Assembly (NCBI GenBank): GCA_016716325.1
Contig: JADJWO010000001.1
Coordinates: 496,001 to 560,000 of the forward strand
Direction: 5' to 3'
DNA: 64,000 nucleotides
DNA from: Nitrosomonadales bacterium
GTDB lineage: Bacteria > Pseudomonadota > Gammaproteobacteria > Burkholderiales > Gallionellaceae
This document shows, piece by piece, positions 9,844 to 18,449 of the stretch (positions are counted from its first letter, which is position 1; the number at the start of each line of letters is the position of its first letter). Under the pieces are notes generated by a model. That model was not told the origin of the DNA. It ran no database searches and was given only the letters and a program-made list of their open reading frames with translations. The position numbers and the translations under genes are program-made.

Positions 9844-11316
9844 ATGTCCGAAAAATGGAACGAGCGAGGTCGAACCGCCGCCAGCGCCGTCAAGCGCGGC
9901 GCCGAAGCCACGGCTAACGGCATACACACTGCCACCAATTTCGTCGCCCGCAATGACGGGCGCGTCGCTGATGGTGCGCAGGTAGTCACCCAGGTGCTTG
10001 GCGGCGGCCTCGATAAAATGGGCGGCAGCCTCGCCGCAGCGTCCCAGCAGGCCAGCCAATCCCTCCACAGCAACGCATCGCGTCTGGCCGATGCAGCACA
10101 AAACTCCATCGTCGGTACAGGGCCAGCAAGCGGCTGGCGCAAGGGCGCAGGTCTCTTGGCATGGGGGCTTACCAAGGTTGCCACCCACACCGTAGGGGTG
10201 ACTGCAAATGCCGCCACGGTGCTGGGCAAGGTGACAGCCGCTACGGGCCGTGTTACCGAACGGTCAGCACCAGCGATTGGCGGCGCAGTAGGTGGTGTTG
10301 TGCGCGGTGCTGTCGAGATCACATCCAACGCTGTGGACGCAGCAGCACTGCCCGCGTCCCGCATCGACGCCATGCGCTCAGAGTTGCGCACCTTGGGCCA
10401 GAAAGAAATGCAGCGGGCCGAGGTACTGATGCGGAAGATCGCATCTGCCAAGCGCGGCAAACGAAAAGCCGAACTGCTCGACTTGCTGGTGGTCGGCGGC
10501 ATTACCCTGGCCCAAGCCATCCGCAACCCTGCGGGCGTGCCACCAGAGATCGAACGTGCTTTCGACTTGGCCTATCCAGGGCTGACACAAACTGAATCGT
10601 TTGCGGATGCCGTCAACCGCATGTCCAGCGACCAGTTGACTGGGCTGGTTTCCAGCATTAAGGGCAAGCTCTTTGAAATTGAACTGGTGGACCACCTGAA
10701 CGAAGGTGGACTGCCGGACGGGTTCCGCGCTGAACTTGCCCAGAGTGTTACCCAGCCGGGCTGGGATATCCAGATCACGGATGCACAAGGGAACGTCAAC
10801 GAACTACTGCAAGCCAAAGCGACAGAGTCGGCCAGCTACGTGCAGGACGCGCTGGAACGTTACCCCAACATTGATGTGATGACGACCAGCGAAGTGCACG
10901 GCCAGTTGGTGGCCATGGGCCTGGCGCAGAACGCACATGACAGCGGAATCAGCGAAACAGTTTTGCAGGCCAAAGTTGATGCAGCCACTCATGGAGGTAC
11001 TGCTTTTGATGCAAGCGACCTGGTGCCATCCAGCATCGGCCTGGCGGTGATTGCGCTCTCAGTGTTTATGAACAAGGAAGGCAGCCTGCGCGAAAAGGGT
11101 GCCGTGTTTGGTACTCGCTCGGCCAAGGCGGGTGTGTCTAGCGCGGTGGGCAAAGTTGCTATGGTCGTGACGCAGACTTGGTGGCTGGGACTGGTTGCGG
11201 GGGTGGGGTCGAGCTGGCTGGCTGCCAGCGGGCACGGGAAGCGAGAACAGTATGAGGCGCTGCGGGGGGCGCTGGGGGTGATGCAGAATAAGTGGCTGCC
11301 GCAACTGAGCATTTGA
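9844..11316 (+). CDS. Hypothetical protein with glycine-rich membrane segments and a nuclease-like core
   Basis: 490 residues, family not recognised. Residues about 1-180 are Ala/Gly/Thr-rich with glycine-zipper-like stretches (such as APAIGGAVGGVVRGAVEI). A central region about 240-350 has the order E (KGKLFEIELVDHL), then D (PGWDIQI), then QAK (NELLQAKAT), the spacing of a PD-(D/E)XK nuclease active site in which Q replaces E. Two hydrophobic segments follow (SSIGLAVIALSVFM and TWWLGLVAGVGSSWLAA). AGGGAG sits 7 bases before the ATG at 9844; the ATG at 9838 is too close to it. It stands alone, flanked by gene-free DNA with palindromes. It may be a membrane-linked defence effector or toxin; this is inference from residue pattern only. 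Confidence 0.8.
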   Translation: MSEKWNERGRTAASAVKRGAEATANGIHTATNFVARNDGRVADGAQVVTQVLGGGLDKMGGSLAAASQQASQSLHSNASRLADAAQNSIVGTGPASGWRKGAGLLAWGLTKVATHTVGVTANAATVLGKVTAATGRVTERSAPAIGGAVGGVVRGAVEITSNAVDAAALPASRIDAMRSELRTLGQKEMQRAEVLMRKIASAKRGKRKAELLDLLVVGGITLAQAIRNPAGVPPEIERAFDLAYPGLTQTESFADAVNRMSSDQLTGLVSSIKGKLFEIELVDHLNEGGLPDGFRAELAQSVTQPGWDIQITDAQGNVNELLQAKATESASYVQDALERYPNIDVMTTSEVHGQLVAMGLAQNAHDSGISETVLQAKVDAATHGGTAFDASDLVPSSIGLAVIALSVFMNKEGSLREKGAVFGTRSAKAGVSSAVGKVAMVVTQTWWLGLVAGVGSSWLAASGHGKREQYEALRGALGVMQNKWLPQLSI

Positions 11317-11336
11317 AACTGTTCACCGCAGGCCGC

Positions 11337-11618
11337 TCATTTACACGACCACTCGGACGGCGACAGCCATCTGCAGTTCTCTGGATAGCCCGGGCGTCCG
11401 TCTTTGTCAAATACATGGGGTTCTGATGGCACGGGTGGCAGGTTTACCTCAAACGTCCTATCGCTTGGAGAATTCAGTTCACAAGCCAGATAATCTTCGT
11501 CTGATATAACACTTTTGCGCTCACGGATTTTTCCAGGGTTTTGTTTCTGGCGCGTCGCAGTATCTGTGTGGTGGTCTACGGTTGGTGGTATGAAAGTCAT
11601 CCGTTTTCTACGATGCAA
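11337..11618 (-). CDS. Possible small hypothetical protein
   Basis: An open frame of 93 codons, convergent with the previous gene. The C-terminal half (RKSVISDEDYLACELNS, then RPGYPENCRWLSPSEW) looks protein-like, while the N-terminal part is rich in H, R and T and less convincing. There is no clear ribosome site. The rest of the 11317-11950 stretch holds an AT-rich run (about 11770-11790) and a palindrome but no other gene. Confidence 0.25.
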   Translation of the reverse strand: MHRRKRMTFIPPTVDHHTDTATRQKQNPGKIRERKSVISDEDYLACELNSPSDRTFEVNLPPVPSEPHVFDKDGRPGYPENCRWLSPSEWSCK

Positions 11619-11912
11619 TTGACAGGACGAACGTTCTATAACGCGGTTACAGAGCTCTCAGCTATGGCCGAATTGCCGTCAGTTCCACATGCTAGTTTGG
11701 GAGACCATAGCACTGATCCTATAAGCTGACTCACACAGCCCTTAGTTCGGACAACTTATTCGCTCCCCCAAATTTTTATAATTTTTTTTTCAACTCCCTC
11801 GCGCCAGCATCCCCTCCCACCCCGTCCCAAACAGCCACCCCACTTCGGATTCGGTTTCTGATTTCTGAAATCTACGCAGCGCGAAAAGCCGCGCTGCGGC
11901 CTACGAGCTTCA

Positions 11913-11932
11913 TGTAAGTAATCTCACTTACA
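11913..11932. promoter_or_regulatory. Inverted repeat upstream of two small genes, candidate operator
   Basis: TGTAAGT (11913-11919) and ACTTACA (11926-11932) flank a 6-bp spacer, ending 9 bp before the ribosome-binding site of the next gene. The location suits an operator or a leader hairpin. Confidence 0.4.
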
Positions 11933-11953
11933 CAACCTCATAGGAGATCCATC

Positions 11954-12142
11954 ATGAACACAATCCATCTAAGCAAAGCAGCCAAACCTACTTCCCAGTC
12001 CAGCCTCCTCAAGCGCTGCGCCTTGACCGTTTTCAAAACAGTTCGCTCGGTTGCCGAGCAAGGCAAGAAAGCGCCTTCAGCACTGGCCCAAAGCTTCACT
12101 GAGGTGCGTGATGCGTGGGTCGAAACCCGCCCAAACGTATAG
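11954..12142 (+). CDS. Small hypothetical protein
   Basis: A 62-residue basic protein with a Ser/Lys-rich N-terminus (MNTIHLSKAAKPTSQSS) and a helical middle (CALTVFKTVRSVAEQGKKAPSAL). It has a strong ribosome site: AGGAGATCC, 12 bases upstream of the ATG. It is the first gene of a short cluster with the membrane protein that follows 12 bp later. No domain is recognised. Small genes like this at the head of a replication block are common in phage-derived elements. Confidence 0.6.
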   Translation: MNTIHLSKAAKPTSQSSLLKRCALTVFKTVRSVAEQGKKAPSALAQSFTEVRDAWVETRPNV

Positions 12143-12154
12143 CGGAGAAAAATC

Positions 12155-12433
12155 ATGTTTATTACCGGATTCATGGTTTTTCTCGGCGTTGCACTTATTT
12201 TCGTCAAGCTCCCGCGACGGATACTGCTGCGCGCTTTGAAGCACGATATGTTGATCGACATACTGGTGAGCTGTTTGGTGCTGCTGATTCACTGGGGGAC
12301 ATTCAGCGGCGTGATGGCCGCTACCGTCGCTGGCCTGATGACCAGCCTCATGACCTCGGGCCTGAAGAGACTCTTCGGTTACATCGACGGCGACCTCTAC
12401 TACATCGGAAAGTGGAGGCTCAACGTGGATTAA
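12155..12433 (+). CDS. Small inner-membrane protein, phage/plasmid type
   Basis: 92 residues with an N-terminal membrane segment (ITGFMVFLGVALIFV), a basic loop (KLPRRILLRALKHD), a second hydrophobic region (IDILVSCLVLLIHW) and a third weak one (MAATVAGLMTSLM), then GLKRLFGYIDGDLYYIG. A GGAGAAAAATC site precedes the ATG. It is co-directional with and 12 bp from the upstream small gene. Similar short membrane proteins occur in phages and plasmids; the function is unknown. Confidence 0.65.
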   Translation: MFITGFMVFLGVALIFVKLPRRILLRALKHDMLIDILVSCLVLLIHWGTFSGVMAATVAGLMTSLMTSGLKRLFGYIDGDLYYIGKWRLNVD

Positions 12434-12519
12434 AACCGCTGCTCGACGTCTTCCTCTGGACGGCAATCGCTGAGATTGCCCGTCAAGTCATCCGCAATGG
12501 ATGGCGCATCTTGCTCTAA
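12425..12519 (+). pseudogene. Possible frameshifted 30-codon small gene
   Basis: GGAGG (12414-12418) is followed after 6 bases by GTG GAT TAA, which stops at once. One base over, the sequence reads LKPLLDVFLWTAIAEIARQV and on to RILL, then TAA, directly before the terminator. Adding one T would make GTG-GAT-TTA and open a 31-residue amphipathic protein. It is either a broken small gene or a sequence error. Confidence 0.3.
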
Positions 12520-12521
12520 CC

Positions 12522-12547
12522 GCCCAGCTAACCCAGCTGGGCTTTTT
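12522..12547 (+). terminator. Rho-independent terminator
   Basis: GCCCAGCT (12522-12529), a 5-base loop, AGCTGGGC (12535-12542), then five T. It closes the small-gene cluster just before the DUF932 gene. Confidence 0.85.
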
Positions 12548-12566
12548 CATTTTAAGGAGAAATAAA

Positions 12567-13508
12567 ATGGCGCATCTCGTTCAAACCATGGCCTATGCCA
12601 ACGAAACCCCGTGGCACGGCCTCGGCAACCCCCTCACACCCAACCAACCTTTGGAGGTCTGGCTACACCAAGCCGGGATGGACTGGTCTATCCAATCCTC
12701 CCCCGTGCATTACCAAGGCGACACGCTGCGTCAGTTCAATGACGCCAAGGTGCTGTATCGCTCCGACACCCACGATGCCCTGTCCGTGGTCTCCAACCGC
12801 TATCAGGTCGTCCAACCCCGTGAAGTGCTGGAGTTCTACCGCGATCTCGTTGAGGTCGGCGGCTTCGAGCTGGAAACCGCAGGCGTACTCAAAGGCGGCA
12901 AGAAGCTCTGGGCACTTGCCCGCACAGGGCAAGAGACATATCTCAAGGGTAACGACCAAGTGAAAGCCTACCTGCTGCTGGCAACCGCGTGCGACGGCAC
13001 GCTGGCGACCACCGCCCAGTTCACCTCCGTCCGCGTCGTGTGCAACAACACCCTTGCTATCGCCACCAGCGACAGTGCAGGCGCGATCAAAGTGCCGCAC
13101 TCCACCAAGTTCGACCCCGACAAGGTGAAGCAGCAGCTCGGCATCGGCATCACCAGCTGGCAGCGCTTCATCGCAGAGATGCGGCGCCTGTCCGACAGGC
13201 CCGTGCATCCGTTCGAGGCGCGGCGCTATCTGGTCGAACTGATGGGAGATGCCAATCTGCCTTTCCACAGCCAGCCCAACGGCAAAGCCCCCAACCGCGT
13301 GTTTGATCTGTACGCCGGGGCGGGCAAAGGTGCCGACCTTGCCGCCGCGAACGACACCGCGTGGGGGCTGCTCAATGCCGTCACGCAGTTCGTCGACCAT
13401 GAACGCCGAGCGCGGAGCACAGACAACCGGCTGGATTCTGCGTGGTTCGGACAAGGTGCTGCCATCAAGCAGCGTGCGCTCGAACAGGCATTAGCCCTCA
13501 CCGCATAA
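12567..13508 (+). CDS. DUF932 family (phage/plasmid-like TIGR03299) protein
   Basis: 313 residues. It opens MAHLVQTMAYANETPWHGLG, the conserved TPWHGLG signature of the DUF932/TIGR03299 family, and continues with ALSVVSNRYQVVQPREVLEF and RVVCNNTLAIA, also family hallmarks. The biochemical role is unknown; such proteins are frequent beside recombination genes in phages and integrative elements. AAGGAGAAATAAA precedes the ATG at 12567, so in-frame starts further upstream, which would run through the terminator, are not used. It is followed by a strong terminator, so it is a separate transcription unit from the recombination pair. Confidence 0.85.
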   Translation: MAHLVQTMAYANETPWHGLGNPLTPNQPLEVWLHQAGMDWSIQSSPVHYQGDTLRQFNDAKVLYRSDTHDALSVVSNRYQVVQPREVLEFYRDLVEVGGFELETAGVLKGGKKLWALARTGQETYLKGNDQVKAYLLLATACDGTLATTAQFTSVRVVCNNTLAIATSDSAGAIKVPHSTKFDPDKVKQQLGIGITSWQRFIAEMRRLSDRPVHPFEARRYLVELMGDANLPFHSQPNGKAPNRVFDLYAGAGKGADLAAANDTAWGLLNAVTQFVDHERRARSTDNRLDSAWFGQGAAIKQRALEQALALTA

Positions 13509-13634
13509 GCAACACCCTCGCGGTCTGATCAGCCGCGCGGAGCAGTCATAACAACAAGAGCCTTTGGCGACTTACGGTGCTCGATAAAAAGGGAAACGTC
13601 GCAACACTCTCAGCAGCTCTTTATCGCTGAACCC

Positions 13635-13674
13635 GAAGCCCGGCCTGACGCAAGTCTGCCGGGCTTCTTTCTTT
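13635..13674 (+). terminator. Rho-independent terminator after the DUF932 gene
   Basis: A perfect 10-bp stem GAAGCCCGGC (13635-13644) / GCCGGGCTTC (13658-13667), with a 13-base loop and a TTTCTTT tail. The 120 bp between the gene and the stem hold nothing recognisable. Confidence 0.85.
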
Positions 13675-13702
13675 CCGTCACACACACTAGAGAGGTCTCA
13701 TC

Positions 13703-14353
13703 ATGAAAATCGAATCCAACTATTTCGCCGAGCTGGCGAAGATCAACGTCAACGAACACATCGAACGCAAAGGCCAGTTCTCCTATCTGAGCTGGCCGTT
13801 CGCTGTCGCCCAGCTACGGCAGTTCGACGCCACCGCAACGTGGGAAGTGAAACGCTTCGACGGCCTGCCGTATCTGGCAACAGACACCGGCTGCTATGTC
13901 GAAGTCTCCGTCACCGTGCGCAGCATCACGCTCTCACAGATTCATCCGGTGCTCGACAGTAAAAACCGCCCCTTGCTCACCCCCAGCGCCTTCGACATCA
14001 ACACCTCGATTCAGCGCTGCTTGGTCAAGGCCATCGCCCTGCACGGCTTGGGGCTCTATATCTATGCCGGAGAGGATTTACCCGATGAACAAAATGATCC
14101 TAAAACACCGTCACAACCATCACCATCGTCACCCACGGTACGGCAGTTCCAGAAGCCCAAAGCGGTGAGCGACTCAACCGAGCCGCTGACCGTCAATCAG
14201 CTGCGTTTCATCAAGAAACTGATCTCTGAAACCGGCACTGACGAAGAACAGCTACTTGGCTTCTTTGGCTTCGACGCACTGGAGAACATCCCCAAGGTCG
14301 AGGTGAACCGTGTCCTGAAGATGCTCGAAGGCAACCGCAAGGAGGCAGCATGA
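13703..14353 (+). CDS. Single-strand annealing protein, DUF1071/Sak type
   Basis: 216 residues. The core is DUF1071: YFAELAKINVNEHIERKGQF, FSYLSWPFAVAQL, and DINTSIQRCLVKAIALHGLG followed by LYIYAGEDLP. DUF1071 members are phage recombinases of the Rad52-like Sak group that anneal complementary strands. A Ser/Pro linker (about 135-150) leads to a C-terminal helical tail (LRFIKKLISETGTDEEQLL). It overlaps the exonuclease gene by 4 bp (ATGA), so the two are translationally coupled and form a Red-like recombination module. Confidence 0.82.
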   Translation: MKIESNYFAELAKINVNEHIERKGQFSYLSWPFAVAQLRQFDATATWEVKRFDGLPYLATDTGCYVEVSVTVRSITLSQIHPVLDSKNRPLLTPSAFDINTSIQRCLVKAIALHGLGLYIYAGEDLPDEQNDPKTPSQPSPSSPTVRQFQKPKAVSDSTEPLTVNQLRFIKKLISETGTDEEQLLGFFGFDALENIPKVEVNRVLKMLEGNRKEAA

Positions 14354-15210
14354 AAGCGCTCATGAAGATGGTACAGGGTAGCCCGGAGTGGCACGCGCAT
14401 CGTGCGCAGTACCGCAATGCCAGCGAGACCGCAGCGGTATGCGGTGCGTCGCCTTGGATGACGCCCTACGAACTATGGCTGGTGAAGACTGGCCGCAAAG
14501 TCGTGGAGGAGAATGCAGCCATGCGCCACGGCACCCAGATGGAGCCCGCTGCGCGTGCCGCTTTCGAGGAGGTCTCCGGACTCATCATGCAACCACAGGT
14601 GGTGGTCGATGGGCTGTACTCAGCCAGTTTGGACGGCATCACGCTAGGCGGCGATACCCTCTTGGAGATCAAATGCCCCTTCAAGGGGGCGGTATCCGAG
14701 CTATGGCAGTCGGTAAAGTCAGGCACGGTGCCCGAGCACTACCAGCTTCAGGTGCAGCACCAGCTGATGGTGACGGGGGCAAGGCAAGCGTATCTCTGGG
14801 TGTACGACGGCAACGTCGGCATCAAGAACCTGATCCAGCCGGACGAAATCATCTTTGCTCGGATTCGGGAGTGCTGGGAATTGTTTCAGCCGTTCCTCGA
14901 CGGGGATACACCGCCACCGCTCACTGACCAAGACACTTGTATCCGAACAGATCACAAGTGGCAGACCGCCGCCGAGGAGTACCGAGGCTGGAAATCAGTG
15001 GCCGACGAAGCCTCGGCCAAGGCGGATGCCGCCAAAGCCAAGCTGGTAGAGCTGACGAAACATTCGCGCGAGTCTGGCTTCGGTGTGGCGGTCACCCGGT
15101 ACTGGAAGGCGGGCAATGTGGACTACAAGAAGGTGGTCGAGCTACAGGGTGTCGATCTGGAGCAGTATCGGGGGAAGATGCGAGAGGAGGTCAGGGTTAG
15201 CGTCGCCTGA
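14350..15210 (+). CDS. YqaJ-type phage recombination exonuclease
   Basis: 286 residues of the lambda exonuclease/YqaJ family, which resects double-stranded ends 5' to 3' to make single strands for the partner annealing protein. QGSPEWHAHRAQYRNASETAA is the family opening; the active-site elements are ASLDGIT (Asp) and LLEIKCP (E-x-K), then HYQLQVQHQLMVTGA. The C-terminal third is helical and Lys/Ala-rich (DEASAKADAAKAKLVELTK). It starts inside the stop codon of the annealing gene. Confidence 0.9.
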   Translation: MKALMKMVQGSPEWHAHRAQYRNASETAAVCGASPWMTPYELWLVKTGRKVVEENAAMRHGTQMEPAARAAFEEVSGLIMQPQVVVDGLYSASLDGITLGGDTLLEIKCPFKGAVSELWQSVKSGTVPEHYQLQVQHQLMVTGARQAYLWVYDGNVGIKNLIQPDEIIFARIRECWELFQPFLDGDTPPPLTDQDTCIRTDHKWQTAAEEYRGWKSVADEASAKADAAKAKLVELTKHSRESGFGVAVTRYWKAGNVDYKKVVELQGVDLEQYRGKMREEVRVSVA

Positions 15211-15372
15211 TTAGAAGCCTGGGCAGCGATGCCTGGGCTTCAATATTTCGCTGCATCTTGTCATGGGATGGACAATGGGATTCGAAAGGCCTATATATTC
15301 TCAGGTATTGTTCAGCGGTCCGCCTCGGGATACCATCCAAAGGGGATAAAACTAAAATCAATAAATACTTCA

Positions 15373-18300
15373 ATGAGCAATCCATTCTTTGACCACCCAA
15401 TTCTGAACTCACCCTACGAATGTCCAATGAGACATTGGGAGCTTGATGATGACGGTCAGCCCACGCAGAAGACTCTTGAAACCCGCCGCCCCGCTAAGTT
15501 CATCACGCCGATCCCGAAGCCCAAGAAGCGCAAGGGCGCGGCCAAACAGGATGGATTTGTTTTCGATGACGGCGCAGGACTTTCGACGAAGGAGCAGCAA
15601 TACGACCCTACTTCGATTATCAATGAGGTGCGCGGCCATGTGGATACCTGGCGCGCCTTACCCAATCCCAATCAGTGGCAGGTCACCCCTGAGACTGTTC
15701 GGCTTTTACAACACTGGCGCCATCATAAGTTCAACTCCATTCGCCCCTTTTTCTGCCAGGTAGAAGCGGTGGAAACCGCGATCTGGCTAACGGAGGTCGC
15801 CCCCCAATCCAAGCACGGCAAGCGCGTGCTCGATCATCTCGCCGCCGCGAACAAAGATGCCAATCCGGAGTTGATGCGCCTGGCTTTGAAACTGGCGACC
15901 GGGGCGGGGAAGACGACCGTCATGGCGATGCTGATCGCGTGGCAGACGATCAATGCGGTACGCCGCCCAACCAGCAAACATTTCACACGAGGATTTTTGA
16001 TCTGTGCCCCCGGCCTGACCATCAAGGATCGTCTACGTGTTTTGCAACCCAACGACCCCAACAGCTATTACAAAGACCGCGAGCTGGTGCCCGGCGACAT
16101 GCTCGACGACGTGAATCGGGCCAAGATCGTCATCACCAACTACCACGCCTTCAAGCTGCGCGAGCGCATTGACCTGACCAAGGGCGGACGTCAACTGCTC
16201 CAGGGCCGTACTGGCGATGCACCACTAACACTCGAAACCGAAGGCCAGATGCTCCAGCGTGTGATGCCTGATTTGATGGGCATGAAGAACATCCTGGTCA
16301 TCAACGACGAGGCGCACCACTGCTACCGTGAAAAGCCGCATGACCGGAGACGACGAAAAGGCCAAAGGGGACGAGAAGGAAGGAGGCCAGGGAGAAGAAC
16401 AACGAGGCCGCGCGCCTCTGGATCTCCGGCCTCGAAGCCGTGAACCGCAAGCTCGGCCTCAGTCGCGTCATCGACCTGTCGGCGACGCCCTTCTTCCTGC
16501 GCGGCTCGGGCTATGCCGAAGGCACGCTGTTTCCCTGGACGATGAGCGACTTCTCGCTGATGGACGCCATCGAATGCGGCATCGTCAAGCTGCCGCGTGT
16601 GCCGGTGGCGGAGAACATCCCCGGCGACGAGATGCCGGTGTTCCGCAACCTGTGGGAGAACATCCGCAAGGACATGCCGAAGAAGGGCCGGGGTTCGAAT
16701 CAGGACCTCGACCCGCTGAAGCTTCCCACCCGCTTGCAGACCGCCTTGCAAGCGCTCTACGGCCACTACGAGAAGACCTTCAAGCTGTGGCAGGAGAAGG
16801 GCATCAAGGTGCCGCCCTGCTTCATCATCGTCTGCCAGAACACCGCCATCTCCAAGCTCGTCTACGACTTCATCTCGGGCTTCCAGCGCAAGAACGACGA
16901 TGGCACCACCACGCTGGAAAACGGCCGCCTCGCCCTGTTCCGCAACTTCGACGAAACCACCGGCAACCCGCTGCCGCGCCCGAATACGCTGCTCATCGAC
17001 AGCGAGCAGCTCGAAGCCGGCGACGCGCTCGACGACAATTTCCGCGGCATGGCCGCCGACGAAATCGGGCGCTTCCGTCGCGAGATCGTCGAACGCACCG
17101 GCGACGCGCACGCCGGCGACAACATCACCGACCAGGAACTGCTGCGCGAGGTCATGAACACCGTCGGCAAGGCGGGCCAGCTCGGCGGCTCGATCCGCTG
17201 CGTCGTCTCGGTCTCGATGCTCACCGAAGGCTGGGACGCCAACACCGTCACCCACGTGCTCGGCATCCGCGCCTTCGGCACGCAACTCCTGTGCGAGCAG
17301 GTCATCGGCCGCGCGCTGCGCCGCCAGTCCTACGACCTCAACGAGGAAGGGCTGTTCAACGTCGAATACGCCGACGTCTTCGGCATCCCCTTCGACTTCA
17401 CCGCCAAGCCGGTCATCGCCCCGCCGCAGCCGCCGCGCGAAACGGTGCAGGTGAAGGCCGTGCGGCCGGATCGCGACCACCTGGAAATCCGGTTCCCGCG
17501 CGTCGAGGGCTATCGCGTCGAGCTGCCGGAAGAACGCCTGACCGCCGAGTTCAACGACGATTCCATCCTGATACTCAGACCCCGATCTGGTCGGCCCATC
17601 CATCACCCACAACTCCGGCATCATCGGCGAAGGCGTGGACCTGAGCCTCAAGCACCTGGGGACCTGCGGCCCTCCACGCTTGTCTTCCAGCTGACCCAGC
17701 GCCTGCTCTACACCAAATGGCGCGACCCGGGCGAAGGGACCGAAGCTATCCCTCTTCGGCCAGCTCAAGCGGATCGCCAAGCAATGGCTCGACACCTGCC
17801 TGGTCTGCAAGGGGGACACCTATCCGGGCTTGCTCATGTACCAAGAGCTGGCCGACATGGCCTGCAACAAGATCACGCCGGCATCACCGGCGCTTCCTCG
17901 ACGAGCGGCCGATCAAGGCACTGCTCGATCCCTACAACCCCACCGGTTCGACTCGGCATGTGCGCTTCAACACATCCAAGCACGACCGCTGGGAGACGAG
18001 TTCAATGCATTGCCACATCAACTGGGTGGTGCTCGACAGCGACTGGGAAGCCGAATTCTGCCGGGTCGCCGAGTCGCACCCCAAGGTGTTGGCCTATGTG
18101 AAGAACCACGGCCTCGGTTTGGAAGTGCCGTATCGCTACGCCTCCGAGATGCGCAAGTATCTGCCCGACTTCATCGTGCTGGTGGATGACGGCCACGGTG
18201 ACGATGACCTGCTGCATCTCGTCGTCGAGATCAAGGGCTACCGGCGCGAGGACGCCAAGGAGAAAAAATCCACCATGGACACCTACTGGGTGCCCGGCGT

Positions 18301-18446
18301 AAACCATCTCGGCAGCTATGGCCGCTGGGCGTTTGCCGAGTTCACCGAGGTGTACCAGATCGAGGCCGACTTCAAAGCCAAGGTCGAAAGCGAGTTCAAC
18401 AAAATGATCGAGTCCGCCGCAACACAAACGGGGCAGGGAAGAAATA
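15373..18446 (+). pseudogene. Type III-like restriction subunit (Res), multiply frameshifted
   Basis: The parts together match a type III Res: an N-terminal region, Walker A ATGAGKTTVM, Walker B region INDEAHHCYRE, then LSATPFFLRGSGY, SMLTEGWDANTVTH (helicase motifs), EQVIGRALRRQSY, and a C-terminal nuclease core LPDFIVLVDDG with LVVEIKGYRRED. The frame changes at least six times (near 16340, 16385, 17575, 17660, 17735 and 17885), and the last segment runs past the mod start without a stop. No single reading covers the protein. It is either a real pseudogene or a stretch of indel errors. The first 950 bp are lower in GC than the rest, hinting at a junction. Confidence 0.85.
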
Positions 18447-18449
18447 ATC

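Noticed and set aside
9648..10526. A 292-codon minus-strand frame in the element
   Set aside because: Opposite the 490-residue plus-strand gene, Ser/Ala/Pro biased, no ribosome site.
16323..17819. A long minus-strand frame through the res remnants
   Set aside because: It is an antisense shadow. Res motifs are on the plus strand across three frames.
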